NCBI GenBank assembly: GCA_026129405.1
Contig: JAHCID010000001.1
Span: 1,395,237 to 1,459,236, forward strand
DNA from: a bacterium
GTDB lineage: Bacteria; Desulfobacterota; Binatia; DP-6
Direction of reading: 5' to 3'
DNA length: 64,000 nucleotides
Part shown: positions 49,349 through 57,615 of the stretch, piece by piece
How positions within the stretch are numbered: position 1 is the first letter of the stretch
Layout of the letters: every line of letters starts with the position of its first letter
Translations under genes and position numbers: made by a program
The notes under the pieces: generated by a model
Databases searched by the model: none
Told to the model about the DNA's origin: nothing
Seen by the model: the letters and a program-made list of their open reading frames with translations, nothing else

Positions 49349-50229
49349 CCGCGGCCCGCCAGCCGTTGCGCCTCGGGGATGGCGTCCATCGCCAGGCCCG
49401 GCATCGGCGCCCCGAGCCCGCGCGAGGCGTCGAGCACGGCCTTCGGGTCTTCCCAGTGCGTGACGGCGCGCACGATCGCCTTCGCCCGCGTCATCGGATC
49501 CTCGGCCTTGAAGATGCCCGAGCCGACGAACACGGCCTCGGCGCCGAGCGCCATGCACAGCGCCGCGTCGGCCGGCGTGGCGACGCCGCCCGCGGCGAAT
49601 ACCGGCACCGGCAGCTTGCCCGCCTCGGCCACCTGCGCCACCAGCTCGAGCGGCGCCTGCAGCGTCTTCGCGTGCGCGGCCCACTCGTCGCGCGACGCCG
49701 ACGCGAGCGCGCGCAGCTCGCGCCGCAGCTGGCGGAGATGGCGGACCGCCTCGACGATGTTGCCGGTGCCGGCCTCGCCCTTCGAGCGGATCATCGCCGC
49801 GCCCTCGCCGATGCGCCGCAGCGCCTCGCCGAGCCCGCGGCAGCCGCACACGAACGGCGCGCGGAAGGCGCGCTTGTCGACGTGGTGCTCGTCGTCGGCC
49901 GGCGTCAGCACCTCGCTCTCATCGATGAAGTCGACGCCGAGCGCCTCCAGCAGCTGCGCCTCCGCGAAGTGGCCGATGCGGCACTTGGCCATGACCGGGA
50001 TCGACACCGCGGCGCGCACCTCCTCGATCTTCTCGATGGCGCACATGCGGGCGACGCCGCCCTCGCGACGGATGTCGGCGGGCACGCGCTCGAGTGCCAT
50101 CACGGCGGCGGCCCCGGCCTCCTCGGCGATGCGGGCCTGGTCGGCGTCGACGACGTCGAGGATGACGCCGCCCTTCAGCATCTCGGCCAGGGCGACCTTC
50201 AGGCGGAAGGGCTCGTTCTCGGCGGTCAT
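49342..50229 (-). CDS. pdxS: pyridoxal 5'-phosphate synthase lyase subunit
   Basis: TIM-barrel PLP synthase of 295 residues that condenses ribose 5-phosphate, glyceraldehyde 3-phosphate and ammonia. The two catalytic lysines are K82 ([12 protein letters not shown]) and K150 ([12 protein letters not shown]); D25 in [11 protein letters not shown] is the third conserved residue. GAGGAG precedes ATG 50229 by about nine bases, so unlike most genes here it is translated from a classical site. It follows the pdxR stop by 24 bases on the same strand, and is coupled to pdxT. Confidence 0.96.
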   Translation of the reverse strand: MTAENEPFRLKVALAEMLKGGVILDVVDADQARIAEEAGAAAVMALERVPADIRREGGVARMCAIEKIEEVRAAVSIPVMAKCRIGHFAEAQLLEALGVDFIDESEVLTPADDEHHVDKRAFRAPFVCGCRGLGEALRRIGEGAAMIRSKGEAGTGNIVEAVRHLRQLRRELRALASASRDEWAAHAKTLQAPLELVAQVAEAGKLPVPVFAAGGVATPADAALCMALGAEAVFVGSGIFKAEDPMTRAKAIVRAVTHWEDPKAVLDASRGLGAPMPGLAMDAIPEAQRLAGRGW

Positions 50230-50253
50230 GGGTATGCTCTCCTCGGTTGGGTT

Positions 50254-51765
50254 TCAGACGTGGACGGTGAGGCCCTCGGCGGGCGGGGTGGCGCGCCCGC
50301 GGGCGCGGGGCAGGGCGGCGCGTGCGACCTCGCCGAGCGCGCGGATGCCGCGCTCGAGATCGGCCGGGCCGGCCGCGGCGATGGACAGACGCAGCGCCGA
50401 CGAGCGGCGGCCGTCGGCGAAGAACGGGCCGCCGGGCGTGTAGACGACGCCGGCCTGCTTGGCCGCGGGCAGCAGCGCCGACGAGTCGAGCGCCTCGGGC
50501 AGCGTCACCCAGAGCGCGAGGCCGCCGTCGGGGCGGGTGAAGCTCGATCCCTTCGGCAGGTGCCGCTCGAGCGCCGCGCGCGCGGCCTCGTGTCGGCGGC
50601 GCAGCTCGACCTGGATGCGGCGCAGGTGCTTGTCGTACTCGCCCTCGGCGATCAGCCGGGCCAGCGCCGCCTGGAGCGGCGCGCTGCCGGAGAGGTCGCT
50701 CGCGCGCTTCAGCGCGATGACGGCGCGTGCGATCGGCGGCGGCGCCACGATCCATCCGACGCGCACCCCGGGGAACAGCGCCTTCGAGAACGTGCCGATC
50801 GCGACCACGCGACCGCTCGGATCCAGCGCGCGCAGCGACGGCTCGGGCCGTCCCGCCATGCGCAGGTCGAGCTGGAAGTCGTCCTCGAGCACCGGCACGC
50901 CGTAGCGCGCCGACAGCGCCAGCAGGCGGCGGCGGTGCTCGAGGCCGGTCGTGAGGCCGGTCGGATTCTGGAACGTCGGCATGGTGTAGACGAGCCGCGC
51001 CCCGCTGCGGGCGAGGAGGCCTTCGAGCGCGTCGAGGTCGAGCCCGGCGGCGTCCATCGGGACCGGGACGGCGCGCAGCCCGAGCGCGGCGAGCGTCGCG
51101 AGCGCGCCGGGGTAGGTGGGTGACTCGACGGCGACGGCGTCGCCCGGGTCGCAGAACGCGCGTACGCCGAGCGACAGCGCCTGCGTCGAGCCGCTCGTGA
51201 CGACGACGTCGTCGACGTCGGCCTCGATGCCGGCGCGCGCGAGCCGCGCGACGAGCGTGCGGCGCAGGCCGTCGTGGCCGCGCGGGTCGCCGTAGTCGAG
51301 GAGCGCGCGGCCGTCGCGGCCGAGCACGTGCGCGAGCGCCCGGCGAAACGGCTCGACCGGGTAGAGCGACGGGTCGGGGACCAGGCGCTCGAGGTGCACT
51401 GCGCCCGCCGGGGCCGTGTAGTCGACGGCCGGCAGGCCCGCGGTCGCGACCGCGGCGCGCGAGAGCAGCGGCAGGAACGGGCGCTGCACGACGGCGCCGT
51501 CGGCGGGCGGCGCCGCGGCGCCGCTCGGCCGCTCGACGACGAAGGTGCCGCGCCCCACGCCCGAGGTGGTGAGCCCGAGGGTCTCGAGCTCGCGGTACGC
51601 GGCGGCGACCGTCTCGCGGTTGACGTTGAGCTCGCTCGCGAGCTGGCGGATCGGGGGCAGCCGGGCACCGGCGGGCAGCCGGCCCGACTCCACGGCGCGC
51701 CGGAGGTAGTCCACGATCTGACGGAACACCGGCCGCGCGCCGCCCCGCTCCAGCGGAATCAGCAC
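50254..51765 (-). CDS. pdxR: PdxR/MocR-type regulator (GntR-aminotransferase fusion)
   Basis: Transcription regulator of 503 residues. An N-terminal GntR winged helix (PVFRQIVDYLRRAVESGRLP, LPPIRQLASELNVNRETVAA) is joined by a linker to a fold-type I aminotransferase domain with the PLP lysine in GTFSKALFPGVRVGW and EDDFQLDLR upstream. MocR/PdxR proteins sense PLP and control pdxST. Here the regulator is the first gene of the same operon rather than divergent. The GTG at 51765 is six bases from a -10 hexamer, and the promoter is overlapped by direct repeats that fit a MocR operator. Confidence 0.9.
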   Translation of the reverse strand: MLIPLERGGARPVFRQIVDYLRRAVESGRLPAGARLPPIRQLASELNVNRETVAAAYRELETLGLTTSGVGRGTFVVERPSGAAAPPADGAVVQRPFLPLLSRAAVATAGLPAVDYTAPAGAVHLERLVPDPSLYPVEPFRRALAHVLGRDGRALLDYGDPRGHDGLRRTLVARLARAGIEADVDDVVVTSGSTQALSLGVRAFCDPGDAVAVESPTYPGALATLAALGLRAVPVPMDAAGLDLDALEGLLARSGARLVYTMPTFQNPTGLTTGLEHRRRLLALSARYGVPVLEDDFQLDLRMAGRPEPSLRALDPSGRVVAIGTFSKALFPGVRVGWIVAPPPIARAVIALKRASDLSGSAPLQAALARLIAEGEYDKHLRRIQVELRRRHEAARAALERHLPKGSSFTRPDGGLALWVTLPEALDSSALLPAAKQAGVVYTPGGPFFADGRRSSALRLSIAAAGPADLERGIRALGEVARAALPRARGRATPPAEGLTVHV

Positions 51766-51772
51766 GCCGGAG

Positions 51773-51832
51773 CCTTAGCCCGGTCGAAATGGCCCGGTCA
51801 ATTGGGGCAATCCCCGCCGGGAATGGCCCGGT
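51773..51832 (-). promoter_or_regulatory. pdxR promoter with ACCGGGCCATT operator repeats
   Basis: Minus strand TTGACC (51801-51796), 17-bp spacer, CTAAGG (51778-51773), then seven bases to the GTG at 51765. ACCGGGCCATT occurs as a direct repeat at 51832-51822 and 51798-51788 (34 bp apart), with a partial third copy ACCGGGC at 51784-51778; the second overlaps the -35. Widely spaced direct repeats are typical of MocR/PdxR binding sites. Confidence 0.5.
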
Positions 51833-52057
51833 ATTGTCCTGGTTGGAGGCGGCGCGCTCATCCGACGAGCACCATCGCGTCTGCCGGCCAGGGGCTCGCG
51901 CCGGCGGACGGCGAGCGCACGACGCGCGCAAACCTCGGTGCGCCCTCGCGCGATCCGCAGCTCGGCGCGAGGTCACGCCGCCGTACGGCGCGCAGCTCCT
52001 CGCGGAGCGGGTCCGCGCCGTGCGCCGGGGATCGGCTGCGCTGCGCCCCGCCGATTC
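51833..52057. other. intergenic region, nothing recognised
   Basis: Between the pdxR operator and the promoter of the HMG-CoA-synthase-like gene. Frames on both strands lack a start with a ribosome-binding site, any family motif or a signal peptide. I see no repeat or hairpin of note. Confidence 0.4.
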
Positions 52058-52087
52058 TTGCACTCCGGCCGGGGGGCATCGTAGCTT
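52058..52087 (+). promoter_or_regulatory. leaderless promoter of HMGS-like gene
   Basis: TTGCAC at 52058-52063, 18-bp spacer, TAGCTT at 52082-52087, nine bases before ATG 52097. Near-identical elements precede the thiolase gene. Confidence 0.52.
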
Positions 52088-52096
52088 CCGCCGACC

Positions 52097-53506
52097 ATGG
52101 TCGGAATCACCGCGTACGGCGCCTACGTCCCGATGCTGCGTCTCTCCCTGTCCGCCATCGGCGGCGGTGCGCCGAAGCCCGGCGGCCCGGAGAAGGCGGT
52201 CGCGAACTGGGACGAGGACGCCGTCACGATGGCGGTCGCCGCCGCCACCGACGCGCTGCGCGGGATCGATCGGAGCACCGTCGACGCCGTGCTCTTCGCG
52301 TCCACGTCCTACGCCTTCAAGGAGAAGCAGGGCGCGGCGATCGTCGCCAAGGCGCTCGACCTCCGGCGCGACGTCTACACCGCCGACCTCGGCGACACGC
52401 TGCGCGCCGGCACCAACGCCCTGCGGGCGGCCTACGACATGGTGAAGGCCGGCTCGGCGAAGCGCGTGCTGGTGACCGTCGGCGAGACCCGCATGGCGGC
52501 GCCGCGCACCGGGCTCGAGGCCGCCATCGGCGACGGCGCCGCCGCCTTCCTCGTCGGTGACGAGGGTGTGGCGCTCGCGATCACCGCCGCGCACTCGATC
52601 AGCGACGAGATCATCGACGTCTGGCGTACCGAGGGCGACCCCTTCGTGCACGCCTGGGAGGACCGCTTCGTCGTCGACCACGGCTATCGCACCTGCGTGA
52701 AGGAGGCGGTCACGGGCCTCCTCCAGAAGGCGGGCCTGACGCCGAAGAGCGTCACCCGCGCCGTCTTCTACGGCCCCGACGCGCGTTCGCTCGGCACCGT
52801 CGCGAAGGAATGCGGGCTCGACCCGAAGACCCAGCTCGCGGATCCGCTCTTCGGCAAGGTCGGCAACTGCGGCGCCGCGTTCGCGCCGCTGCTGCTCGCG
52901 TCGGCGCTGGCGCAGACGAAGGCCGGCGAGACGCTGCTGCTCGCGAGCTACGGCGACGGCGCCGACGCCTTCGTGCTCGAGGCCACGCCGCAGGTCGAGC
53001 GCCTCGAGGGTCAGCGCGGCGTCGCCTGGCACCTCGCGCGCCGCGGCGAGTTCCGCAGCTACGACATGTACCTCCGCTTCCGCCAGCTGCTGGCCACCGA
53101 GCACGACCGCCGCGCCGGCGCCGGCCTCTCGGCAACCAAGCACTTCCGCGACCGCGACTCCGACGTCACGCTCCTCGCCCAGAAGTGCACGCAGTGCGGC
53201 CAGGCGCAGTTCCCGCGCCAGCGCGTCTGCTTCCAGTGCTACGCCAAGGACGCCTTCGAGCCGATCCGCCTCTCGGACCGCGTCGGCACGGTGAAGTCGT
53301 TCACCTTCGACAACTTCGCCGGCAGCCCCAATCCGCCGCTGGTCGCCGGCATCGTCGACGTCGAGGGCGCCCGCCTGTACCTCCAGATGACCGACGTCGA
53401 TCCGAAGGAGGTGAAGCTCGGCATGCCCGTCGAGCTGACCTTCCGGAAGATCCACGAGGCCGGCGGGACGCCGAACTACTTCTGGAAGTCGACGCCGCTG
53501 CGGTGA
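52097..53506 (+). CDS. HMG-CoA-synthase-like protein fused to DUF35 (Zn ribbon-OB), catalytic Cys missing
   Basis: Two-part protein of 469 residues. Residues 1-345 have the thiolase/KAS III fold of HMG-CoA synthase-like proteins; residues 360-469 are a DUF35 module with a rubredoxin-like zinc ribbon (C364, C367, C378, C381 in QKCTQCGQAQFPRQRVCFQC) and an OB fold. In archaeal HMG-CoA synthases the catalytic Cys sits in FACKAGT; the matching segment here is DTLRAGT, with Leu102 in its place, so Claisen condensation by this domain is unlikely. It probably acts as a scaffold or substrate-channelling partner for the thiolase encoded next. Cytosolic. Confidence 0.8.
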   Translation: MVGITAYGAYVPMLRLSLSAIGGGAPKPGGPEKAVANWDEDAVTMAVAAATDALRGIDRSTVDAVLFASTSYAFKEKQGAAIVAKALDLRRDVYTADLGDTLRAGTNALRAAYDMVKAGSAKRVLVTVGETRMAAPRTGLEAAIGDGAAAFLVGDEGVALAITAAHSISDEIIDVWRTEGDPFVHAWEDRFVVDHGYRTCVKEAVTGLLQKAGLTPKSVTRAVFYGPDARSLGTVAKECGLDPKTQLADPLFGKVGNCGAAFAPLLLASALAQTKAGETLLLASYGDGADAFVLEATPQVERLEGQRGVAWHLARRGEFRSYDMYLRFRQLLATEHDRRAGAGLSATKHFRDRDSDVTLLAQKCTQCGQAQFPRQRVCFQCYAKDAFEPIRLSDRVGTVKSFTFDNFAGSPNPPLVAGIVDVEGARLYLQMTDVDPKEVKLGMPVELTFRKIHEAGGTPNYFWKSTPLR

Positions 53507-53524
53507 GCAAACCCGCGCTGCGCC

Positions 53525-53553
53525 TTGCACTTTCCGGACCCCGGTCGTAGCCT
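53525..53553 (+). promoter_or_regulatory. leaderless promoter of thiolase gene
   Basis: TTGCAC at 53525-53530, 17-bp spacer, TAGCCT at 53548-53553, ten bases before ATG 53564. It shares both hexamers almost exactly with the promoter of the HMGS-like gene. Confidence 0.52.
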
Positions 53554-53563
53554 CCCGCCCGCC

Positions 53564-54721
53564 ATGAAGCCTGACGCCATCCGGGACAAGGTCGCGATCG
53601 TCGGTATGGGCTGCTCCAAGTTCGGCGAGAACTGGGACAAGGACCCGCAGGACATGATCGTCGAGGCCGCGTTCGAGGCCTACGCCGACGCGAAGATCGA
53701 GGATCCGCAGCGGCAGATCGAGGCGGTCTTCTGCGGGGCGCAGTACCCGTCGAAGGGCACGGCCGAGGTGGCGGACGCGCTCAAGCTCTACGACCGGCCC
53801 GTCAGCATGGTGGTGAACTACTGCGCCACCGGCACCGACGCCTTCCGCTACGGCGTCTTCGCGGTCGCGTCGGGCATGTACGACACGGTGCTGGTCGTCG
53901 GCTTCGACAAGCCGAAGGACCGCGGCGTCTCGGGGCCGAGCGTCGCGGTCACCGGCGTGCGCGGTCTCCCGGCGACGCCCGCCGGCTGGTTCTCGCTCTG
54001 CGCCGCGCAGTACTTCCAGACCTACGGCGCCGGCCGCGAGGACCTCGCCAGGATCGCCGTCAAGAACCACCACAACGGCACGCTCGCGCCGAAGTCGATG
54101 CTGAAGCGGGAGATCACGGTCGAAGACGCCCTGGGCGCGCGCATGATCTCCTGGCCCTTCGGCCTCTACGACTGCGCCGCGCAGTCCGACGGCGCCGCCG
54201 CGGCGATCATCACCAGCCGCGAGCTCGCGAAGTCCTACCGCGACGACTTCGTCCTCGTGCGCGGCATCGGCATCGCGCTGTCGCCGAACCCGCAGGAGGA
54301 TCCGGCCTTCGACTTCCTGCGCTGGCGCGCGAGCGAGATGGCCGCGAAGCAGGTCTACGCGCAGGCGGGCATCACCAACCCGCGCAAGGAGATCGACGTC
54401 GCCCAGGTGCACGACTGCTTCACGCTGACCGAGCTGCTCGCCTACGAGGATCTCGGCTTCTGCGAGAAGGGCTCCGCGAAGGAGCACATCCAGAGCGGCA
54501 CCTTCGCGCTCGACGGCGAGCTGCCGGTCAACACCGACGGCGGTCTCAAGACGTTCGGTCACCCGACGGGGGCCACCGGCGTCCGCATGATCTACGAGAA
54601 CTACAAGCAGCTGCAGGGCAAGGCCGAGAAGCGTCAGGTGAAGAACGCGACGGTGGGCCTGTCGCACAACATCGGCGGCGCGCCGCAGGCGTGCGGCATC
54701 TGCATCGTCGCGATGCCCTGA
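53564..54721 (+). CDS. thiolase (SCP-x/acetyl-CoA acetyltransferase-like)
   Basis: Thiolase-fold enzyme of 385 residues. The nucleophilic cysteine is C87 in VVNYCATGTDAF, the His of the second motif is in AQVHDCFTLTELLAYEDLG, and TFGHPTGATGVR is the conserved third block; the last Cys lies in PQACGICIV. It resembles SCP-x-type thiolases used in sterol or branched-chain degradation and the thiolases that pair with DUF35 proteins. With the preceding HMGS-like/DUF35 fusion it forms a probable complex like the archaeal thiolase-DUF35-HMG-CoA synthase assembly. Cytosolic. ATG 53564 preferred to the upstream in-frame ATG 53525, which is inside the promoter. Confidence 0.87.
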   Translation: MKPDAIRDKVAIVGMGCSKFGENWDKDPQDMIVEAAFEAYADAKIEDPQRQIEAVFCGAQYPSKGTAEVADALKLYDRPVSMVVNYCATGTDAFRYGVFAVASGMYDTVLVVGFDKPKDRGVSGPSVAVTGVRGLPATPAGWFSLCAAQYFQTYGAGREDLARIAVKNHHNGTLAPKSMLKREITVEDALGARMISWPFGLYDCAAQSDGAAAAIITSRELAKSYRDDFVLVRGIGIALSPNPQEDPAFDFLRWRASEMAAKQVYAQAGITNPRKEIDVAQVHDCFTLTELLAYEDLGFCEKGSAKEHIQSGTFALDGELPVNTDGGLKTFGHPTGATGVRMIYENYKQLQGKAEKRQVKNATVGLSHNIGGAPQACGICIVAMP

Positions 54722-54744
54722 ACGGGCGTCGCGCCCGCCGTCGG

Positions 54745-54773
54745 TTGTGACGGCGGTGGCCGCCATCTAGATC
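54745..54773 (+). promoter_or_regulatory. promoter of MATE exporter gene
   Basis: TTGTGA at 54745-54750, 17-bp spacer, TAGATC at 54768-54773, twelve bases before ATG 54786. Confidence 0.45.
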
Positions 54774-54785
54774 GGGCGGTCACGC

Positions 54786-56183
54786 ATGCGCGCGCCCTCG
54801 CTTCCCCGGGCCGGCTCCGGTCCCGTCTCGCTCGCCGAGGAGCTGGCCGGCGCCCCGTGGCCCGCCCGGGCGCGCGCCACCTGGGGCCTCGCGTGGCCGG
54901 TCATCCTGGCCTTCTCGCTCGAGTCGATCGTCGGGCTGATCGACGCCCTGCTCGTGGGGCGGCTCGGGGCCAATGCCACGGCCGCGGTCGGGCTCGGCGT
55001 CCAGATGCTGTCGGCGATGAACCTCGCCATGTTCGCCGTCGGCACCGGGGCGCTGGCGATCGTCGCGCGGCACGTGGGGGCGGGCGAGCGCGCCGCGGCC
55101 GAAGCGGCGGTCGGACAGTCGCTGCTGGCGGCGGCGGGGCTCGGGCTCGCGACCGCGGCGGTCGTCGTCCCGTGTGCGCCGCTGCTGATCGGCCTCTTCC
55201 GCATCGAGCCGGGCGTCGCGGCGGAGGCGGTGCCGTTCATCCGCCTGCTGATGCTGGGGCTGGCGCCGTCGGCGGTGGTGTTCACGGTGTCGGCGAGCCT
55301 GCGGGCGGCGGGCGACACGCGCACGCCGCTGCTCATCGGCGCGGTCGTCGGCCTCACCAACGTCGTTCTCGCCTGGGGCCTCATCTTCGGGCACTTCGGC
55401 CTGCCGGCGCTCGGCGTGCGCGGTGCGGGTCTGGCGACGGCGTCGGCGTTCACGGTCGGCGCGGCGCTCGGGGTGGGGCTTCTCCTGCGCGGCCGGCTCG
55501 CGCTCGCCGTGCACTGGCGCTCGCTGCGGCCGCGGCCGGCGATCGTCGGCCGCGTGCTGCGCGTCGGCTACCCGGCGGCGATCGAGCACGCGATCATGCA
55601 GGCCGGGTTCCTCGCCTACATGGCCTTCGCGGCGCACTACGGCACCGGCGCGGTGGCGGCCTACTTCATCGGCGTGCGCGTCCTGGCGCTGGCCTTCCTG
55701 CCCGGGCTCGGGTTCGGCGCCGCCGCCGGTGCGCTCGTCGGCCAGTCGCTCGGCGCGCGTCGCGCCGACGACGCCACGCGCGACGGCTGGATGGCCGTGT
55801 GGCTGTCGATGGCCTTCATGACGACGGGCGGCCTCGTGCTGTTCGCGGTGGCGCGCCCGGTGGCGCAGCTCTTCGTCGACGACGCCGCGGTGGTCGACGC
55901 CGCCGTGCCCTTCATCCAGGTGCTGGCGCTCGTGCACCCGCTCATGGCCATCGACTTCACGCTGAGCGGCGCGCTGCGCGGCGCCGGCGACACGCGCTTC
56001 CCGCTGCTGGTGGCGCTGCTCGGCTTCTACGTCGGGCGCCTCGGCGCGTCGTACGTCGTGACCTTCGTGCTCGGCCTGCCGATCCTGTGGCTGTGGCTGA
56101 CCCTCGTCCTCGACTACATCGTGCGCGCGAGCCTCAAGAGCTGGCGCTTCCGCTCCGGCGCCTGGCAGCGCATGCGGGTGTGA
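54786..56183 (+). CDS. MATE-family multidrug efflux transporter
   Basis: Twelve-helix exporter of 465 residues. The first helix block WGLAWPVILAFSLESIVGLIDALLV and GRLGANATAAVGLGVQML are the MATE N-terminal signature; VPFIRLLMLGLAPSAVVF and LRAAGDTRTPLLIGAVVG close the first half, and the second half repeats the pattern (IDFTLSGALRGAGDTRFPLL). Such proteins export drugs or metabolites driven by Na+ or H+ gradients. No regulator gene is adjacent, so its natural substrate may be a metabolite made by the neighbouring genes. Confidence 0.9.
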   Translation: MRAPSLPRAGSGPVSLAEELAGAPWPARARATWGLAWPVILAFSLESIVGLIDALLVGRLGANATAAVGLGVQMLSAMNLAMFAVGTGALAIVARHVGAGERAAAEAAVGQSLLAAAGLGLATAAVVVPCAPLLIGLFRIEPGVAAEAVPFIRLLMLGLAPSAVVFTVSASLRAAGDTRTPLLIGAVVGLTNVVLAWGLIFGHFGLPALGVRGAGLATASAFTVGAALGVGLLLRGRLALAVHWRSLRPRPAIVGRVLRVGYPAAIEHAIMQAGFLAYMAFAAHYGTGAVAAYFIGVRVLALAFLPGLGFGAAAGALVGQSLGARRADDATRDGWMAVWLSMAFMTTGGLVLFAVARPVAQLFVDDAAVVDAAVPFIQVLALVHPLMAIDFTLSGALRGAGDTRFPLLVALLGFYVGRLGASYVVTFVLGLPILWLWLTLVLDYIVRASLKSWRFRSGAWQRMRV

Positions 56184-56190
56184 GTCGCCC

Positions 56191-56219
56191 TTGAGGCGGC
56201 CGCGGCCCGCGTGCTAGCC
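56191..56219 (+). promoter_or_regulatory. leaderless promoter of aldolase gene
   Basis: TTGAGG at 56191-56196, 17-bp spacer, CTAGCC at 56214-56219 (or TAGCCG one base later), eight bases before the GTG at 56228. Confidence 0.48.
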
Positions 56220-56227
56220 GGCAGCCC

Positions 56228-57064
56228 GTGCGCGCGCGCCTCCATCGGCTCCTCGGTCCGGACGGCAACTGCTTCGACGTCGCGATCGACCACGGTGTCT
56301 TCAACGAGCCGACGTTCCTCGGCGGCATCGCCGACATGCCGCGGGCCGTCGCCGCGATCGTCGCCGCGGGGCCCGACGCCATCCAGCTGACCCCCGGCCA
56401 GGCGCCGCTGCTCCAGAACGTCCCGGGCAGGACCAAGCCGGCGCTCGTGCTGCGCACCGACGTCGCCAACGTCTACGGCACGACGCTGCCGCGCGCGCTC
56501 TTCTGCGAGCCGATGACCGACGCGGTCGAGCAGGCCGTGCGGCTCGACGCCGCCGCCGTCGTCGTGAACCTGCTGTTGCTGCCCGACCAGCCCGAGCTGC
56601 ACCGGCAGTGCGTGCGCAACGTGGTCGCGCTGAAGCCGGTCTGCGAGCGCTTCGGCATGCCGCTCATGGTCGAGCCGATCGCCATGAAGCTGCCGTCGGC
56701 GCAGGGCGGGTATGCGGTCGACGGCGACGTCGCGAAGATCGTGCCGCTCGTGCGTCAGGCGGTCGAGCTCGGCGCCGACCTCATCAAGGCCGATCCGCCG
56801 GACGAGCCCGCCGACCTCGCGCGCGTCCTCGAGGTCGCGGGGGCGGTGCCGGTGCTCGTGCGCGGCGGCGGCAAGGCGGACGAGGCGGAGATCCTGCGCC
56901 GCACCCACGCCGTCATGCGCGCCGGCGCCCGCGGCATCGTCTACGGTCGCAACGTCATCCAGCACCCGAACCCGACCGCCATGACCCGGGCCTTCATGGC
57001 CATCGTCCACGACGGCGCCACGCCCGAGCAGGCGCTCGCGATCCTCCGGGGGAGCCATGCGTAG
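56228..57064 (+). CDS. class I (DhnA/FbaB/DeoC-LacD superfamily) aldolase
   Basis: TIM-barrel aldolase of 278 residues. VAIDHGVFNEP (about residues 18-28) is the conserved Asp-His start of the family, the Schiff-base lysine is in ADLIKADPPDEP (near residue 190), and VLVRGGGKADEAEILRR is the C-terminal phosphate-binding loop. The group includes archaeal-type fructose bisphosphate aldolases and enzymes of aromatic amino-acid or autoinducer metabolism, so the substrate is uncertain. The start is a GTG placed by the promoter. Its last eight bases overlap the next gene. Confidence 0.8.
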   Translation: MRARLHRLLGPDGNCFDVAIDHGVFNEPTFLGGIADMPRAVAAIVAAGPDAIQLTPGQAPLLQNVPGRTKPALVLRTDVANVYGTTLPRALFCEPMTDAVEQAVRLDAAAVVVNLLLLPDQPELHRQCVRNVVALKPVCERFGMPLMVEPIAMKLPSAQGGYAVDGDVAKIVPLVRQAVELGADLIKADPPDEPADLARVLEVAGAVPVLVRGGGKADEAEILRRTHAVMRAGARGIVYGRNVIQHPNPTAMTRAFMAIVHDGATPEQALAILRGSHA

Positions 57065-57476
57065 GCTCGTCCTGCTGGTCCTGGTCCTGCCAGTCGCCAT
57101 CTTCGGCGCCTTCATCGGCGCGCTGCTGCTGGCGTCCGAGACGGTGGGCGAGGTCGTCGTCGTGCACAGCAGGGCCGCCGACGGCGGCGAGAAGGCGACG
57201 CGCCTGTGGATCGCAGAGGACGACGCCGGCACCCTCTGGCTGCGCGGCAAGGACGGCTCGCCGTGGCTCGTCCACATCGCGACCAACCCGGTGATCCAGG
57301 TGGATCGCGGCGACGGCTCGACGGTTCCGATGCGGGCGACGGCGGTGGACGATCCCGCCACCCGCGAGAAGGTGCACGCGCTCATGCAGCGCGACTACGG
57401 CGCGGTCGACTCGGTGATCGCGGCGATGCGGGACCCCGACACCTCGGTGCCCGTCCGGCTCGAGCCGGCCTCGTAG
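57057..57476 (+). CDS. membrane-anchored PNPOx-like (nitroreductase-type) protein
   Basis: A 139-residue protein with one N-terminal membrane helix (LVLLVLVLPVAIFGAFIGALL) and a soluble domain that resembles split-barrel, PNPOx-like F420- or flavin-binding proteins: RLWIAEDDAGTLWLRGKDGS, WLVHIATNPVIQVDRGDG and MRATAVDDPATREKVHALMQ match the usual strands and the helix that follows. Homology is faint, so function is not assigned. It overlaps the aldolase gene by eight bases with ATG 57057 inside it, and GGGGGAG just upstream; the pair is coupled. The proposed F420 enzyme at 24222 makes an F420 partner plausible. Confidence 0.6.
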   Translation: MRRLVLLVLVLPVAIFGAFIGALLLASETVGEVVVVHSRAADGGEKATRLWIAEDDAGTLWLRGKDGSPWLVHIATNPVIQVDRGDGSTVPMRATAVDDPATREKVHALMQRDYGAVDSVIAAMRDPDTSVPVRLEPAS

Positions 57477-57579
57477 GGCGCGGCGTGAGCCAGCCCGTCC
57501 TGGGCGGCGCCGCGTCCGCGAAGCTCGCGAGGCCGACGGCTACGCCGTCGTCGCCGCCCGCGAAACGCATGCGGTGAGG

Positions 57580-57609
57580 CTGGACGCGGTGCGGCGCGTC
57601 CGATAGCCC
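57580..57609 (+). promoter_or_regulatory. leaderless promoter of tandem GST_N gene
   Basis: CTGGAC at 57580-57585, 18-bp spacer, TAGCCC at 57604-57609, six bases before ATG 57616. The -35 deviates from TTG in one position. Confidence 0.42.
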
Positions 57610-57615
57610 GAGGGC

